A stretch of 64,000 bases of DNA from Promicromonospora panici (GTDB lineage Bacteria > Actinomycetota > Actinomycetes > Actinomycetales > Cellulomonadaceae), in assembly GCF_900608595.1 (NCBI RefSeq), contig NZ_UWYY01000025.1, forward strand, positions 1 through 64,000. Reading direction: 5' to 3'. The position numbers and the translations under genes were made by a program. Each line of letters begins with the position of its first letter. Position 1 is the stretch's first letter. The notes beneath the pieces were generated by a model. That model searched no databases, was not told where the DNA came from, and was given only the letters and a program-made list of their open reading frames with translations. Below are positions 23,645 through 33,084 of this stretch, one piece after another.

Positions 23645-25461
23645 TGGCCGCAGCAACCACGACCGAGCTGATCCCGGGCCTGGCGCCCGGACGACAGACG
23701 CTCGGCCGGACCGTCATCAAGTGGATCACCTCCACTGACCACAAGACGATCGGGTACCTGTACCTGATCACGTCGTTCATCTTCTTCTGCATCGGCGGCC
23801 TGATGGCCCTGCTGATCCGTGCGGAGCTCTTCGAGCCGGGCATCCAGCTCGTGCAGAGCAAGGAGCAGTACAACCAGCTGTTCACGATGCACGGCACCGT
23901 GATGCTGCTGCTGTTCGCGACCCCGCTCTTCGCCGGCTTCGCGAACGTGATCATGCCGCTGCAGATCGGCGCGCCCGACGTCGCGTTCCCCCGCCTGAAC
24001 ATGTTCGCCTACTGGCTGTTCCTGTTCGGCGGCCTCATCACGACCGCCGGGTTCCTGACCCCGCAGGGCGCCGCCTCGTTCGGCTGGTTCGCCTACGCGC
24101 CGTTGTCGACGACCACCTACAGTCCAGGGCTAGGTGGAGACCTCTGGGTGTTCGGCCTCGCCCTGGCGGGTTTCGGCACGATCCTGGGTGCGGTCAACTT
24201 CATCACGACGATCATCACTATGCGCGCTCCGGGCATGACCATGTTCCGGATGCCGATCTTCACGTGGAACACGCTGATCACCAGCCTGCTGGTCCTCATG
24301 GCGTTCCCGCCCCTGGCGGCCGCCCTGTTCGCGCTGGGCGCGGACCGGCGCCTCGACGCGCAGATCTTCAACCCGGAGAACGGCGGCGCCATCCTCTGGC
24401 AGCACCTGTTCTGGTTCTTCGGGCACCCCGAGGTGTACATCATCGCGCTGCCGTTCTTCGGCATCGTGTCCGAGGTCCTGCCGGTGTTCAGCCGCAAGCC
24501 GATCTTCGGCTACACGGGCCTCGTGTACGCGACCATCGCGATCGCTGCGCTGTCGGTGACGGTGTGGGCGCACCACATGTACGTGACCGGCGCGGTCATG
24601 CTGCCGTTCTTCGCGTTCATGACGATGCTGATCGCTGTGCCGACCGGTGTGAAGTTCTTCAACTGGATAGGCACCCTGTGGCGAGGGAAGCTCACGTTCG
24701 AGACGCCGATGCTCTGGTCCATCGGCTTCCTGGTGACGTTCCTCTTCGGTGGCCTGACGGGCATCATCCTGTCGAGCCCGGCGCTGGACTTCCAGCTGTC
24801 CGACTCATACTTCGTGGTGGCGCACTTCCACTACGTGGTGTTCGGCACCGTGGTGTTCGCGATGTTCGCGGGCTTCTACTTCTGGTGGCCGAAGATGACC
24901 GGTCGCATGCTGTCGGAGCGCCTGGGCAAGCTGCACTTCTGGATGCTCTTTGTCGGCTTCCACACCACGTTCCTCATCCAGCACTGGCTGGGTGTCGAGG
25001 GCATGCCGCGCCGGTACGCGGACTACATGCCCCAGGAGGGCTTCACCTGGGAGAACCAGGTCTCCACGGTCGGCGCGTTCATCCTCGCGGCGTCCACCCT
25101 GCCGTTCCTCTGGAACGTCTACATCACCTGGCGCAAGGCGCCCATGGTCACGGTCGACGACCCGTGGGGCTACGGCCGCTCCCTCGAGTGGGCCACGTCC
25201 TGCCCGCCGCCCCGGCACAACTTCGCCTCGCTCCCGCGGATCCGCTCGGAGTCGCCGGCGTTCGACCTGCACCACCCCGAGGTCGTCGCCATGGAGCGTC
25301 CGGAGTACAACCGCGGTGTGCTCGACAACATCTACGGTGAGGCCGACCGGCGCGGTCAGGACACGCAGGCGCGCAAGCGCGCCGCGGACGACGACGGCGG
25401 CGCTCCGGAGCAGAGCAGCACGACGATCGTGGACACGCCGGACGAGGGGACCAGCAAGTGA
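23644..25461 (+). CDS. ctaD: Cytochrome c oxidase subunit I
   Basis: A 605-residue heme-copper catalytic subunit with twelve helices. Diagnostic sites: TMHGTVMLLLF (heme a His), QHLFWFFGHPEVYI (CuB His and the cross-linked Tyr), WAHHMYVTG (two CuB His) and AHFHYVVFGTVVF (heme a3/a His). A hydrophilic C-terminal extension of about 80 residues (from near WATSCPPPRHNF) ends DTPDEGTSK, as in actinobacterial enzymes. Its start overlaps ctaC by one base and its stop overlaps ctaF by four. Confidence 0.98.
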   Translation: MAAATTTELIPGLAPGRQTLGRTVIKWITSTDHKTIGYLYLITSFIFFCIGGLMALLIRAELFEPGIQLVQSKEQYNQLFTMHGTVMLLLFATPLFAGFANVIMPLQIGAPDVAFPRLNMFAYWLFLFGGLITTAGFLTPQGAASFGWFAYAPLSTTTYSPGLGGDLWVFGLALAGFGTILGAVNFITTIITMRAPGMTMFRMPIFTWNTLITSLLVLMAFPPLAAALFALGADRRLDAQIFNPENGGAILWQHLFWFFGHPEVYIIALPFFGIVSEVLPVFSRKPIFGYTGLVYATIAIAALSVTVWAHHMYVTGAVMLPFFAFMTMLIAVPTGVKFFNWIGTLWRGKLTFETPMLWSIGFLVTFLFGGLTGIILSSPALDFQLSDSYFVVAHFHYVVFGTVVFAMFAGFYFWWPKMTGRMLSERLGKLHFWMLFVGFHTTFLIQHWLGVEGMPRRYADYMPQEGFTWENQVSTVGAFILAASTLPFLWNVYITWRKAPMVTVDDPWGYGRSLEWATSCPPPRHNFASLPRIRSESPAFDLHHPEVVAMERPEYNRGVLDNIYGEADRRGQDTQARKRAADDDGGAPEQSSTTIVDTPDEGTSK

Positions 25462-25859
25462 AGATCGAGACCCGGCTGTTCCTCTGGGGGACGCCCATCT
25501 TCGTCGGGGCCGGCATCGTCTACGGCTTCATGACGGACTGGACCGAGCCCGTCGGCTACCTTGGCATGCCGCTGGTCGGCGGGCTGGTGGCGATGATCGG
25601 CGCGTACCTGGCCCTGACGGCCCGGCGCATCGACGCCCGCCCCGAGGACGACCCGAACGGCAACATCGAGGACGCCGCCGGCGACCAGGGCGTCTACGCG
25701 CCCTGGAGCTGGTGGCCGCTGGCGATCGCGAGCGCGGCCGCGATCTCGTTCCTCGGCCTGGCCGTGGGCTGGTGGGTGCTCTACATCGGCTTCTGCGTGG
25801 CGGTCATCGCGCTGGTCGGCTGGGTGTTCGAGTACTCGCGAGGCATCCACTCGCACTGA
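25458..25859 (+). CDS. ctaF: Cytochrome c oxidase subunit IV, actinobacterial type
   Basis: A 133-residue membrane protein with four hydrophobic helices, starting KIETRLFLWGTPIFVGAGIVYGF. It stabilises the aa3 oxidase in the actinobacterial supercomplex. The GTG/ATG-type overlap with ctaD (4 bases) shows operonic coupling. It ends before a modular palindrome. Confidence 0.95.
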   Translation: MKIETRLFLWGTPIFVGAGIVYGFMTDWTEPVGYLGMPLVGGLVAMIGAYLALTARRIDARPEDDPNGNIEDAAGDQGVYAPWSWWPLAIASAAAISFLGLAVGWWVLYIGFCVAVIALVGWVFEYSRGIHSH

Positions 25860-25870
25860 TCCGCTTTCGC

Positions 25871-25960
25871 CGAGGTAGAACTGTGGCGAGGTAGGACTGT
25901 GGCGAGGTAGGACTGTGGCCGGAGCGCTGATCAGCGCTCCGGCCCCAGTCCTACCTCGGC
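25871..25960. repeat. Inverted array of 16-bp modules (copy B) with a foreign palindromic core
   Basis: Three tandem 16-bp modules (one CGAGGTAGAACTGTGG, two CGAGGTAGGACTGTGG) are followed by a perfect self-complementary 24-bp core (25919-25942, centred on TGATCA), then one inverted module. It lies between ctaF and the lipoprotein gene and can form a terminator hairpin. Confidence 0.88.
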
Positions 25961-26118
25961 GGATCTTGCTCAGCGGTCCGTCCGGTGCGGTCGTTTCACC
26001 CGCCGTTTCACCCGCTGACCAGGGAGTTCGACGTCCGGTCCGTGATGAGATCGAACGTCCGCTGACCGGTCCCCGGGCGCATGGTGTGCGCCGGCCGGAA
26101 GGGGGCAGGAAGGCGACA

Positions 26119-26976
26119 GTGCGCTACTCGAAGATGGCAGCTCTGACGACGGCGGGCGTGCTCGCCCTGGGCCTGACCAGCTGCGGAGCGACCTCCGGTG
26201 ATTCCGGCGCGACGTCCGACGCCTCGGCGTCGGCGTCGGTGGAGGCCCCGGTCGAGCTCACCCAGGCCTCGTTCGTCGAGGAGCTGGCCGCGGCGCAGAG
26301 CGAGGCCGCTACGGTCCACATGACCATGACGTACTCCGGGAAGGGGGCCGAGGCCGCCGGCCTGGCCGGGGCACCCCTCGAAGCCGACGTCGACATCTCC
26401 GACCCGGAGAACCCGGCGATGGCGATGCAGATGGACCTGGAGGGTGAGGCCACGGACATGATCCTGGCCGACGGCGACTTCTACATGAGCATGGGCGAGT
26501 CGACCTCCGGCAAGTTCCTCAGCCTCGCCGAAGCGGGCGAGAGCGACAACCCGATGGCGGCTCTCTTCCAGGGGATGGGCGACGTCATGCAGAGCAGCCT
26601 CAAGGACATGGACCCGGCAGCACAGCTCCAGGGCATGGACGGCGCCATTACGTCCTTCGAGAAGACCGGCACCGAAGCCGTCGACGGCGTGGAGACCGAC
26701 GTCTACACGATCCTCGTGGACGCGACGAAGATGACCGGCCCGCAGGTCGATGACCTCCCGGAGGACGCTCTCGCGGAGGTCGGCGAGATGGAGATCGTCT
26801 ATTACGTGGACGAGGACGACCTGGCGCGCAAGCTGGAGCTCACGATGGGCTCCGGCGCCGAGGAGCTGGTCATGAGCAGCATGTTCTCCGGATGGGGCGA
26901 GCCCGTGGACGTCGCGGCGCCGACCGGGGACCAGCTCATCACCCTGGACGAGATGATGGCGGACGTCGCCGGCTGA
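26119..26976 (+). CDS. LppX/LprG-like lipoprotein
   Basis: A 285-residue secreted lipoprotein: signal peptide with lipobox LTSC (cysteine at about residue 22), a Ser/Ala/Asp-rich spacer, then a LolA-like fold (VELTQASFVEELAAAQSEAATVHMTMTY..., DADVDISDPENPAMAMQMDL). Mycobacterial LprG/LppX relatives carry lipids across the envelope; lipid carriage here is an inference. It is acidic and Met-rich. GTG 26119 has AGGAAGG 5 bases upstream, better than the upstream in-frame candidates. Confidence 0.88.
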   Translation: MRYSKMAALTTAGVLALGLTSCGATSGDSGATSDASASASVEAPVELTQASFVEELAAAQSEAATVHMTMTYSGKGAEAAGLAGAPLEADVDISDPENPAMAMQMDLEGEATDMILADGDFYMSMGESTSGKFLSLAEAGESDNPMAALFQGMGDVMQSSLKDMDPAAQLQGMDGAITSFEKTGTEAVDGVETDVYTILVDATKMTGPQVDDLPEDALAEVGEMEIVYYVDEDDLARKLELTMGSGAEELVMSSMFSGWGEPVDVAAPTGDQLITLDEMMADVAG

Positions 26977-26990
26977 CGTCCACCCGACTC

Positions 26991-27042
26991 GGTCGGACCG
27001 CGGCTCAGCAGGACCGCGGTCCAACCGGGCCGCGGTCCGACC
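26991..27042. terminator. Bidirectional hairpin between the lipoprotein gene and trpD
   Basis: Perfect 13-bp arms GGTCGGACCGCGG (26991-27003) and CCGCGGTCCGACC (27030-27042), with a further CCGCGGTCC in the loop that allows alternative pairing. It sits between convergent genes. Confidence 0.7.
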
Positions 27043-27057
27043 GGAGCCACGGCCCGG

Positions 27058-28113
27058 CTACTTCGCGGCCTCGGCCCAGCGGTCCAGCGTGGCCTGCGCC
27101 GCACCCGAGTCCACGGCCTGCGCCGCGAGCTCGATCCCGGCGGTGAGGCGCTCCACGAGCGTCCCGGAGCCAGCTCCGGTGCCGGGCAGCGTGCCGTCGG
27201 CCACGAGGCCCGACGCCGCGTTGAGCAGCACGGTCTCGCGGACCGGCCCGCCCTCGCCGGCGAAGACCGCGCGGGCGACCCGCGCGTTGTAGGCGGCGTC
27301 CTGGCCGCGCAGGTCCTCGACCTTGATGCGCGTGAGGCCCAGGTCGGCGGCGGGATCGAGGCGGTGCTCGGTGACCGTGCCGTCCGCCACCTCCCACACG
27401 GTGGCGCCCGCGGTCGCGGCGAGCTCGTCAAGGCCCTCGTCGCCGCGGAACACGAGCGCGGACTTGCCGCGCTCGGCGAACACGCCCGCCATCAGCGGCG
27501 CCATCCGGGCGTCGGCACAGCCGACGGCGGCCGCGCGCGGCTGGGCCGGGTTGGTGAGCGGGCCAAGGAAGTTGAACGCCGTCGGCACGCCCAGCTCCTT
27601 GCGGGCCACGCCGGCGTGCCGCATCGACGGGTGGAACACCATCGCGAAGCAGAAGGTGATGCCCGCCTCGCGGGCGATCTGCGCCACGCGCTCGGGGGTG
27701 TGGTCCAGGCGGATGCCGAGTTCTTCGAGCACGTCAGCGCTGCCCGACGACGACGAGGCCGCCCGGTTGCCGTGCTTCACCACGCGCAGGCCCGTGCCCG
27801 CGATGACCACCGACGCCATCGTGGAGATGTTCACGGTGTGGGCGCGGTCGCCGCCGGTACCGACGATGTCCACGGACGGGCCGGGCACGTCGATGTGCGT
27901 GGCGTGCTTGACCATCGAGTCCGTGAGGCCGGCGAGCTCGTCGACGGTCTCACCCTTGGCGCGCAGCGCCACGAGGAATCCGGCGAGCTGCACGGGTGAG
28001 ACCTCGCCGGTCATCACCCGGTCCATCGCCCAGGTGGCTTCCTCCTGGCTCAGGTCGGTGCCGGTCATCAGCCCGGCGAGCAGGCCGGACCACGTGAGGG
28101 CTTCGAGGCTCAC
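27058..28113 (-). CDS. trpD: Anthranilate phosphoribosyltransferase
   Basis: A 351-residue enzyme attaching phosphoribose to anthranilate in tryptophan synthesis. Motifs are VDIVGTGGDRAHTVNIST (PRPP-binding GTGGD), KHGNRAASSSSGSADVLEELG and the GDEGLDE metal site. The other trp genes are absent here; an isolated trpD near ctaE is also the arrangement in mycobacteria. GTG 28113 is chosen because it overlaps the stop of the upstream response regulator (28110), implying translational coupling. Confidence 0.95.
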   Translation of the reverse strand: MSLEALTWSGLLAGLMTGTDLSQEEATWAMDRVMTGEVSPVQLAGFLVALRAKGETVDELAGLTDSMVKHATHIDVPGPSVDIVGTGGDRAHTVNISTMASVVIAGTGLRVVKHGNRAASSSSGSADVLEELGIRLDHTPERVAQIAREAGITFCFAMVFHPSMRHAGVARKELGVPTAFNFLGPLTNPAQPRAAAVGCADARMAPLMAGVFAERGKSALVFRGDEGLDELAATAGATVWEVADGTVTEHRLDPAADLGLTRIKVEDLRGQDAAYNARVARAVFAGEGGPVRETVLLNAASGLVADGTLPGTGAGSGTLVERLTAGIELAAQAVDSGAAQATLDRWAEAAK

Positions 28114-28568
28114 GCGGTACCCGCCCCGGCTGCGAGCAGCTTCGCGACAGCCTCCTGGACCTTGATGGCGTCGAGCGGGCGGGAGACCACGCCGTCGGCC
28201 AGGGACCAGGACGCGAGCCACGTGTCCTCGGGGCGACCCGTGAGGATGAGCACCGGCGGGCACTCGTAGATCTCGTTCTTGAGCTGACGGCACAGGCCCA
28301 TGCCGCCGGTCTGGTCGGCCTCGCCGTCGAGGACGAGCAGGTCCCACGTCTCCTTGTCGGCCTTCTCCACCACGGCGGCGGGGGTCGCGGCCTCGGTCCA
28401 CTCGATGTCGGGCGCACCCGCCCTCAGGCGCGGGCCGACGGCGAGGCGAACCTGCTCGCGCACCGTGCGGTCGTCGCTGTACAGCAGGACTCGCGGGCTC
28501 GACGTCACTCCACCAAGCTCCATACCGTTCGCACCCGCGCTGGTCACATCGGTCGTCATGCCGGTCAT
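28110..28568 (-). CDS. Receiver-only response regulator
   Basis: Up to 152 residues with one receiver-like domain and no output domain. The acid pocket is LLYSDD, the phospho-acceptor position is LLVLDGEADQTGG and the switch Thr is in LILTGRPED. The usual Lys-Pro pair is replaced by SRPLDAIKV, with Arg in the lysine position, so phosphorylation may be weak or lost. No histidine kinase is nearby. It overlaps trpD. The start is uncertain between ATG 28568, 28559 and 28523; the first ~15 residues are not conserved-looking. Confidence 0.8.
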   Translation of the reverse strand: MTGMTTDVTSAGANGMELGGVTSSPRVLLYSDDRTVREQVRLAVGPRLRAGAPDIEWTEAATPAAVVEKADKETWDLLVLDGEADQTGGMGLCRQLKNEIYECPPVLILTGRPEDTWLASWSLADGVVSRPLDAIKVQEAVAKLLAAGAGTA

Positions 28569-28742
28569 GCCCCGATCGTGGCACAGTCGCCGCCCGGACG
28601 GCAGATTTGTCCGCGGCCTTTTCATGGCACTCTGCCGAATCGCGTCAGCAAGAGACGCCGCAGGTAGGGCGTTGAAAGGACTTTGTGAGATTCGACGCGA
28701 GCGTCTCCGGCCCTTCGGCGTTCGGGACACTCGAACGTCGGC

Positions 28743-28748
28743 CATAAT
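28743..28748 (+). promoter_or_regulatory. -10 element of the ctaE-qcrCAB operon
   Basis: CATAAT lies 7 bases before GTG 28756, consistent with leaderless initiation at that codon. It also overlaps the alternative ATG at 28747. Confidence 0.5.
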
Positions 28749-28755
28749 GGCTCTC

Positions 28756-29400
28756 GTGTCGACCGCAACGGCTGCAGCCACCCCTACGCACCAGCACGTG
28801 ACAGTCAATCGTCCGAACCCGGTCTCGGTCGGGACGATTGTCTGGCTCGCGAGCGAGCTCATGTTCTTCGCCGCGCTCTTCGCGATGTACTTCACGGTCA
28901 GGCAGACGATGCCTGCCGAGGAGTGGGCGCTGCAGGCGGACAAGCTGAACATCACCTTCTCGACGATCAACACGATCGTCCTGGTGCTGTCCTCCTTCAC
29001 CTGCCAGTGGGCGGTCTTCAAGGCGGAGCAGTTCAAGCCGGCGCGCTCCGGCAAGCTCTACCAGTTCTGGACCTGGGGCATGCACGAGTGGCTCACGATG
29101 ACGTACCTGATGGGCGCGTTCTTCATCGGCGGCCAGATCTTCGAGTACACCGAGCTGGTCCACCAGGGCCTGACGATCTCGTCCAGCGCGTACGGCTCGG
29201 TCTTCTACATGACCACCGGCTTCCACGGCCTGCACGTGACCGGCGGCCTGATCGCATTCCTCTTCGTGCTCGGCCGCTCGTTCGCCGCCAAGCGCTTCGG
29301 TCACCACGAGGCCACCACCACGATCGTCACGTCCTACTACTGGCACTTCGTCGACGTGGTGTGGATCGCGCTGTTCGCGGTGATCTACCTGCTGCAGTGA
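28756..29400 (+). CDS. ctaE: Cytochrome c oxidase subunit III
   Basis: A 214-residue five-helix subunit of the aa3 oxidase (VNRPNPVSVGTIVWLASELMFFAALFAMYF, FYMTTGFHGLHVTGGLIAF, YYWHFVDVVWIALFAVIYLLQ). I chose GTG 28756 because CATAAT sits 7 bases before it; an ATG at 28747 would add MAL. It begins the ctaE-qcrC-qcrA-qcrB operon, separated from ctaCDF by the lipoprotein and trpD, as in other actinobacteria. Confidence 0.96.
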   Translation: MSTATAAATPTHQHVTVNRPNPVSVGTIVWLASELMFFAALFAMYFTVRQTMPAEEWALQADKLNITFSTINTIVLVLSSFTCQWAVFKAEQFKPARSGKLYQFWTWGMHEWLTMTYLMGAFFIGGQIFEYTELVHQGLTISSSAYGSVFYMTTGFHGLHVTGGLIAFLFVLGRSFAAKRFGHHEATTTIVTSYYWHFVDVVWIALFAVIYLLQ

Positions 29401-29508
29401 CACGCGTGGCGCCCAAGCCCCCGGGCCTGCGTGCACCGTGGCCACGTGCGGTGGCATAGGTTCATGACACAGAAGCTCAAACACTCACAGCGAGACGAGG
29501 ACATTTTC

Positions 29509-30288
29509 GTGAAGGCACTCGCCGCCCGCAGGCACCACCGGTTGGCGCCGGTCGTGCTCCTGCTGCTGGCGCTGCTGACCACGGGCGGCATCTATGCCGC
29601 CCTGGCTCCGAGCACGGCTAAGGCCGAGACCGTCAGCACCGCGGACATCGAGACCGGTAAGAAGCTGTTCCAGGCCAACTGCGCGACCTGTCACGGTCCG
29701 GACGCGGAGGGTACCGACGGCGTGCCGTCCCTGGTGGGCGTCGGCGCTGCCGCCGTCGACTTCCAGGTGTCGACCGGTCGTATGCCGATGCAGATGACCG
29801 GTCCCCAGGCGCAGGCAAAGCCAGCGCAGTTCAACGAGGAGCAGACGGCGGCACTGGCCGGGTACGTCGCCTCGCTGGGTGCCGGCCCTGCGATCCCCAC
29901 GGACGAGCAGGTGGACCCGGCGCTGGGTGACGCCTCCAACGGCATGGCCCTGTTCCGCACCAACTGCGCCATGTGCCACAACGCCGTGGGTGCGGGCGGC
30001 GCGCTCTCCGAGGGCAAGTTCGCCCCCGCCCTGTGGGAGACGTCGCCGCGGAACATCTACCAGGCGATGCTCACCGGCCCGCAGTCCATGCCGGTGTTCA
30101 ACGACGCGAACATCACGCCGGACGAGAAGCGCGACATCGTCTCGTTCCTCGTCGAGCAGCGCGAGGGTTCGGCCGGCGGTAACGCGCTCGGCGCCCTCGG
30201 CCCGGTGTCCGAAGGCCTGTGGGCCTTCGCGATCGGCCTCGGCCTGCTCATCGGCGCAGCAGTGTGGATCGGAGCAAAGTCCTCGTGA
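29509..30288 (+). CDS. qcrC: Diheme cytochrome c subunit of the bc1 complex
   Basis: A 259-residue membrane-anchored protein with an N-terminal signal anchor (about residues 10-33), two heme-c sites (CATCH and CAMCH) and a C-terminal helix (WAFAIGLGLLIGAAVWIG). It passes electrons directly from bc1 to CtaC within the supercomplex, replacing soluble cytochrome c. The axial Met candidates are in GRMPMQMTG and SMPVF. GTG 29509 has GAGG 8 bases upstream; an in-frame ATG at 29464 is less well placed. Stop overlaps qcrA start (GTGA). Confidence 0.96.
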   Translation: MKALAARRHHRLAPVVLLLLALLTTGGIYAALAPSTAKAETVSTADIETGKKLFQANCATCHGPDAEGTDGVPSLVGVGAAAVDFQVSTGRMPMQMTGPQAQAKPAQFNEEQTAALAGYVASLGAGPAIPTDEQVDPALGDASNGMALFRTNCAMCHNAVGAGGALSEGKFAPALWETSPRNIYQAMLTGPQSMPVFNDANITPDEKRDIVSFLVEQREGSAGGNALGALGPVSEGLWAFAIGLGLLIGAAVWIGAKSS

Positions 30289-31355
30289 GCGAGAACCAGA
30301 ACCCCCCAGCCGACACCTCGCGCGAGGTGACGGTCGCCCCTGAGGCAGGCACCGTCGTCGGGCCCGCCGAGCGGTTCACGGACCCGGGCGTCCCGGAGCA
30401 CAAGCACCGGCTCACCGACACGGACCCGCGGGCGGCCAAGCGCGCCGAGCGGACGGTGACGTTCCTGTTCGTCCTGTCGGTGCTCGGCACCATCGGCTCG
30501 ATCGTCGCCTACATCATGGTCCCGCCGGACGGCACGACGTCGGGTGTCCGCCTGTCGACCCTGCTGCTCGGTCTCGGCCTCGCCGTGTCGCTGCTCGGCA
30601 TCGGCGTCGCCGGCATCCACTGGGCCAAGTCGCTCATGGGTGACCGCGAGATGGTCCAGGAGCGGCACCCGCTCGCGTCGTCGGACGAGACCCGCGCGGA
30701 CGCGGTCAGGGACCTCAACGACGGCCTCCAGGACTCGGGCGTCGTCGGACGCCGGGGCGTGCTCAAGGGTGCGTTCTTCGGCGCCCTGGCGCTCTTCCCG
30801 CTGGCCATCGCGGTGCCGCTGATCGGCTCCGTGGGCGGCGACTGGAACATCTCGAAGTTCAAGCACACGATGTGGAAGAACGGCACGCGCCTCGCGATCG
30901 ACCCGTCGGGCCGCCCGATCAAGGCCTCCGACGTCACCGTGGGCTCCGTGTTCCACGTCATCCCGGAGACCACCGAGGAGTTCCGCGAGACCCACGAGTG
31001 GATCACGGAGAAGTCCAAGGCAGTCGTCCTGATGGTGCGCCTGAACCCGGAGGACCTCCGGACCGACCAGTCGCCCGAGGGCGAGACCTGGTCCCACGAG
31101 GGCATCGTCGCCTACTCGAAGATCTGCACGCACGTGGGCTGCCCGGTGGCGCTCTACGAGCAGCAGACCCACCACCTCCTGTGCCCGTGCCACCAGTCGA
31201 CGTTCGACATCGCCGACAGCGCGAAGGTCGTCTTCGGTCCGGCCAACCGCCGGCTGCCGCAGCTGCCGATCACGGTCGACGACGAGGGCTACCTCGTGGC
31301 GCAGGACGACTTCGCCGAGCCCATCGGCCCGAGCTTCTGGGAGCGCCTGAAGTGA
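30285..31355 (+). CDS. qcrA: Rieske iron-sulfur subunit of the bc1 complex
   Basis: A 356-residue Rieske protein with a long cytosolic N-terminus, three membrane helices (about residues 62-85, 88-110, 160-180) and a periplasmic [2Fe-2S] domain. Cluster ligands are CTHVGC (Cys, His) and CPCHQS (Cys, His). It takes electrons from menaquinol. The three-helix anchor is the actinobacterial type. Both ends overlap neighbours in the qcrCAB operon (GTGA). Confidence 0.97.
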   Translation: MSENQNPPADTSREVTVAPEAGTVVGPAERFTDPGVPEHKHRLTDTDPRAAKRAERTVTFLFVLSVLGTIGSIVAYIMVPPDGTTSGVRLSTLLLGLGLAVSLLGIGVAGIHWAKSLMGDREMVQERHPLASSDETRADAVRDLNDGLQDSGVVGRRGVLKGAFFGALALFPLAIAVPLIGSVGGDWNISKFKHTMWKNGTRLAIDPSGRPIKASDVTVGSVFHVIPETTEEFRETHEWITEKSKAVVLMVRLNPEDLRTDQSPEGETWSHEGIVAYSKICTHVGCPVALYEQQTHHLLCPCHQSTFDIADSAKVVFGPANRRLPQLPITVDDEGYLVAQDDFAEPIGPSFWERLK

Positions 31356-33064
31356 GCACCGCGACCCACGACACCAAGCGCGAGGCACCGGCCGAGCCGA
31401 CGACGCCCGTCGGCAAGGCGGCCGACTACCTCGACCAGCGCACGACCATCGGCGTGCTGGTCAAGGAGTTCGCGCGCAAGGTCTTCCCGGACCACTGGTC
31501 CTTCATGCTGGGCGAGATCGCCCTGTTCTCGTTCGTCGTCCTGATCGCCTCGGGCTTCTTCCTGACGATGTTCTTCGAGCCGTCGATGGCGCTCACCACC
31601 TACGAGGGTGAGCACCCGGCCAACATGCACGGGCAGCTCATGTCCGTCGCGTTCTCCTCGACCCTCGAGATGTCGTTCGAGGTGCGCGGCGGTCTGCTCA
31701 TGCGGCAGATCCACCACTGGTCGGCCCTGATCTTCATGGCCTCGATCGTGGTGCACATGATGCGCGTGTTCTTCACCGGCGCGTTCCGCAAGCCGCGTGA
31801 GATCAACTGGATCGTCGGCATCCTGCTGATGATCCTGGGCCTGGGGGCCGGCTTCACCGGCTACTCGCTGCCCGACGACGTCCTGAGCGGCAACGGTCTG
31901 CGCATCACCGACGGCGTGGTCAAGTCGATCCCGCTGATCGGCTCGCCCCTTTCGTACTTCATCTTCGGCGGCGAGTTCCCGGGCCACCACATCGTGCCCC
32001 GCCTGTTCACCCTGCACATCTTCGTGATCCCGGGCCTCCTGCTGGCCCTGATCGCGCTGCACCTGTTCCTGATGGTGCTGCAGAAGCACACCCAGTACCC
32101 GGGCGGTGGCCGCACGGACAAGAACGTGGTGGGCTACCCCGCGGCGCCGGTGTACGTGGCCAAGATGACGGGCAACTTCTTCATCATCGCCGGCGTGCTG
32201 ACCCTGATGGGCGCCACGATGTCGATCAACAACGTGTGGAACTACGGCCCGTTCGACCCGTCGCCGGTGTCCGCCGGTGCACAACCGGACTGGTACATGC
32301 TGTTCCTGGAGGGCTCGCTGCGCCTGATGCCCGGGCAGGGCACGGAGTGGGTCATCTTCGGCTACACATTGCCGCTGAACGTCCTGGTCCCGGCCGTGGT
32401 CATCCCGGGCATCCTGTTCACGTTCCTGATCGTGTACCCGTTCCTCGAGGCGCGGGTCACGGGCGACAAGCGTGAGCACCACGTGCTGGACCGGCCGCGC
32501 AACAAGCCGGCACGCACCGGCCTGGGCGTCGGATTCCTGGCGGCGTTCATCATCCTGGCGCTGGCCGGGTCGAACGACCTCATCGCGACGCACTTCGGGT
32601 TGTCGATCAACTCGATCACGTGGGTGTTCCGCATCCTGTTCTTCGTCGGGCCGGTGTTCGCGTACTACATCACCAAGCGGATCTGCCTCGGCCTGCAGCG
32701 CAAGGACCGCGAGCTGGTGCTGCACGGCCACGAGTCGGGCCGCATCGTGCGCTTCGCCAACGGCGAGTACATCGAGGTGCACACCCCGCTCGACGAGCAG
32801 GAGCGGTGGCTGCGGGTCAACTACGAGGCTCCGGCCCCGCTGGAGATCGCCCCGAAGACGGATGCCCGCGGTGTGAAGCGCAAGGGTTACGCCTCCGACA
32901 AGCGCTGGCAGGGCCTGTCCCGGTTCTTCTACGAGGACCGTGTGGCGCCCGTCAGCCCGGCGGAGGTCGAGGCCGCGCACTCGCACGGCGAGCACGACCA
33001 GCTCGACGGATCCGAGCGCCAGGCCGTCGAGGCCGGTGCCGGATCCACCTCGCGGGAGCACTGA
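31352..33064 (+). CDS. qcrB: Cytochrome b subunit of the bc1 complex
   Basis: A 570-residue heme-b subunit with at least eight helices. Heme-ligand histidines are in RQIHHWSALIF and the TLHIFVIPGLLLALIALHLFLM segment. The PDWY quinol-site motif is present (AQPDWYMLF). The C-terminal extension (about 130 residues after KRICLGLQRKDREL) is soluble and charged, as in actinobacteria. GTG 31352 overlaps the qcrA stop. A second copy lies at 34058. Confidence 0.97.
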   Translation: MSTATHDTKREAPAEPTTPVGKAADYLDQRTTIGVLVKEFARKVFPDHWSFMLGEIALFSFVVLIASGFFLTMFFEPSMALTTYEGEHPANMHGQLMSVAFSSTLEMSFEVRGGLLMRQIHHWSALIFMASIVVHMMRVFFTGAFRKPREINWIVGILLMILGLGAGFTGYSLPDDVLSGNGLRITDGVVKSIPLIGSPLSYFIFGGEFPGHHIVPRLFTLHIFVIPGLLLALIALHLFLMVLQKHTQYPGGGRTDKNVVGYPAAPVYVAKMTGNFFIIAGVLTLMGATMSINNVWNYGPFDPSPVSAGAQPDWYMLFLEGSLRLMPGQGTEWVIFGYTLPLNVLVPAVVIPGILFTFLIVYPFLEARVTGDKREHHVLDRPRNKPARTGLGVGFLAAFIILALAGSNDLIATHFGLSINSITWVFRILFFVGPVFAYYITKRICLGLQRKDRELVLHGHESGRIVRFANGEYIEVHTPLDEQERWLRVNYEAPAPLEIAPKTDARGVKRKGYASDKRWQGLSRFFYEDRVAPVSPAEVEAAHSHGEHDQLDGSERQAVEAGAGSTSREH

Positions 33065-33084
33065 GCAACCTGCGACACCAAGCG

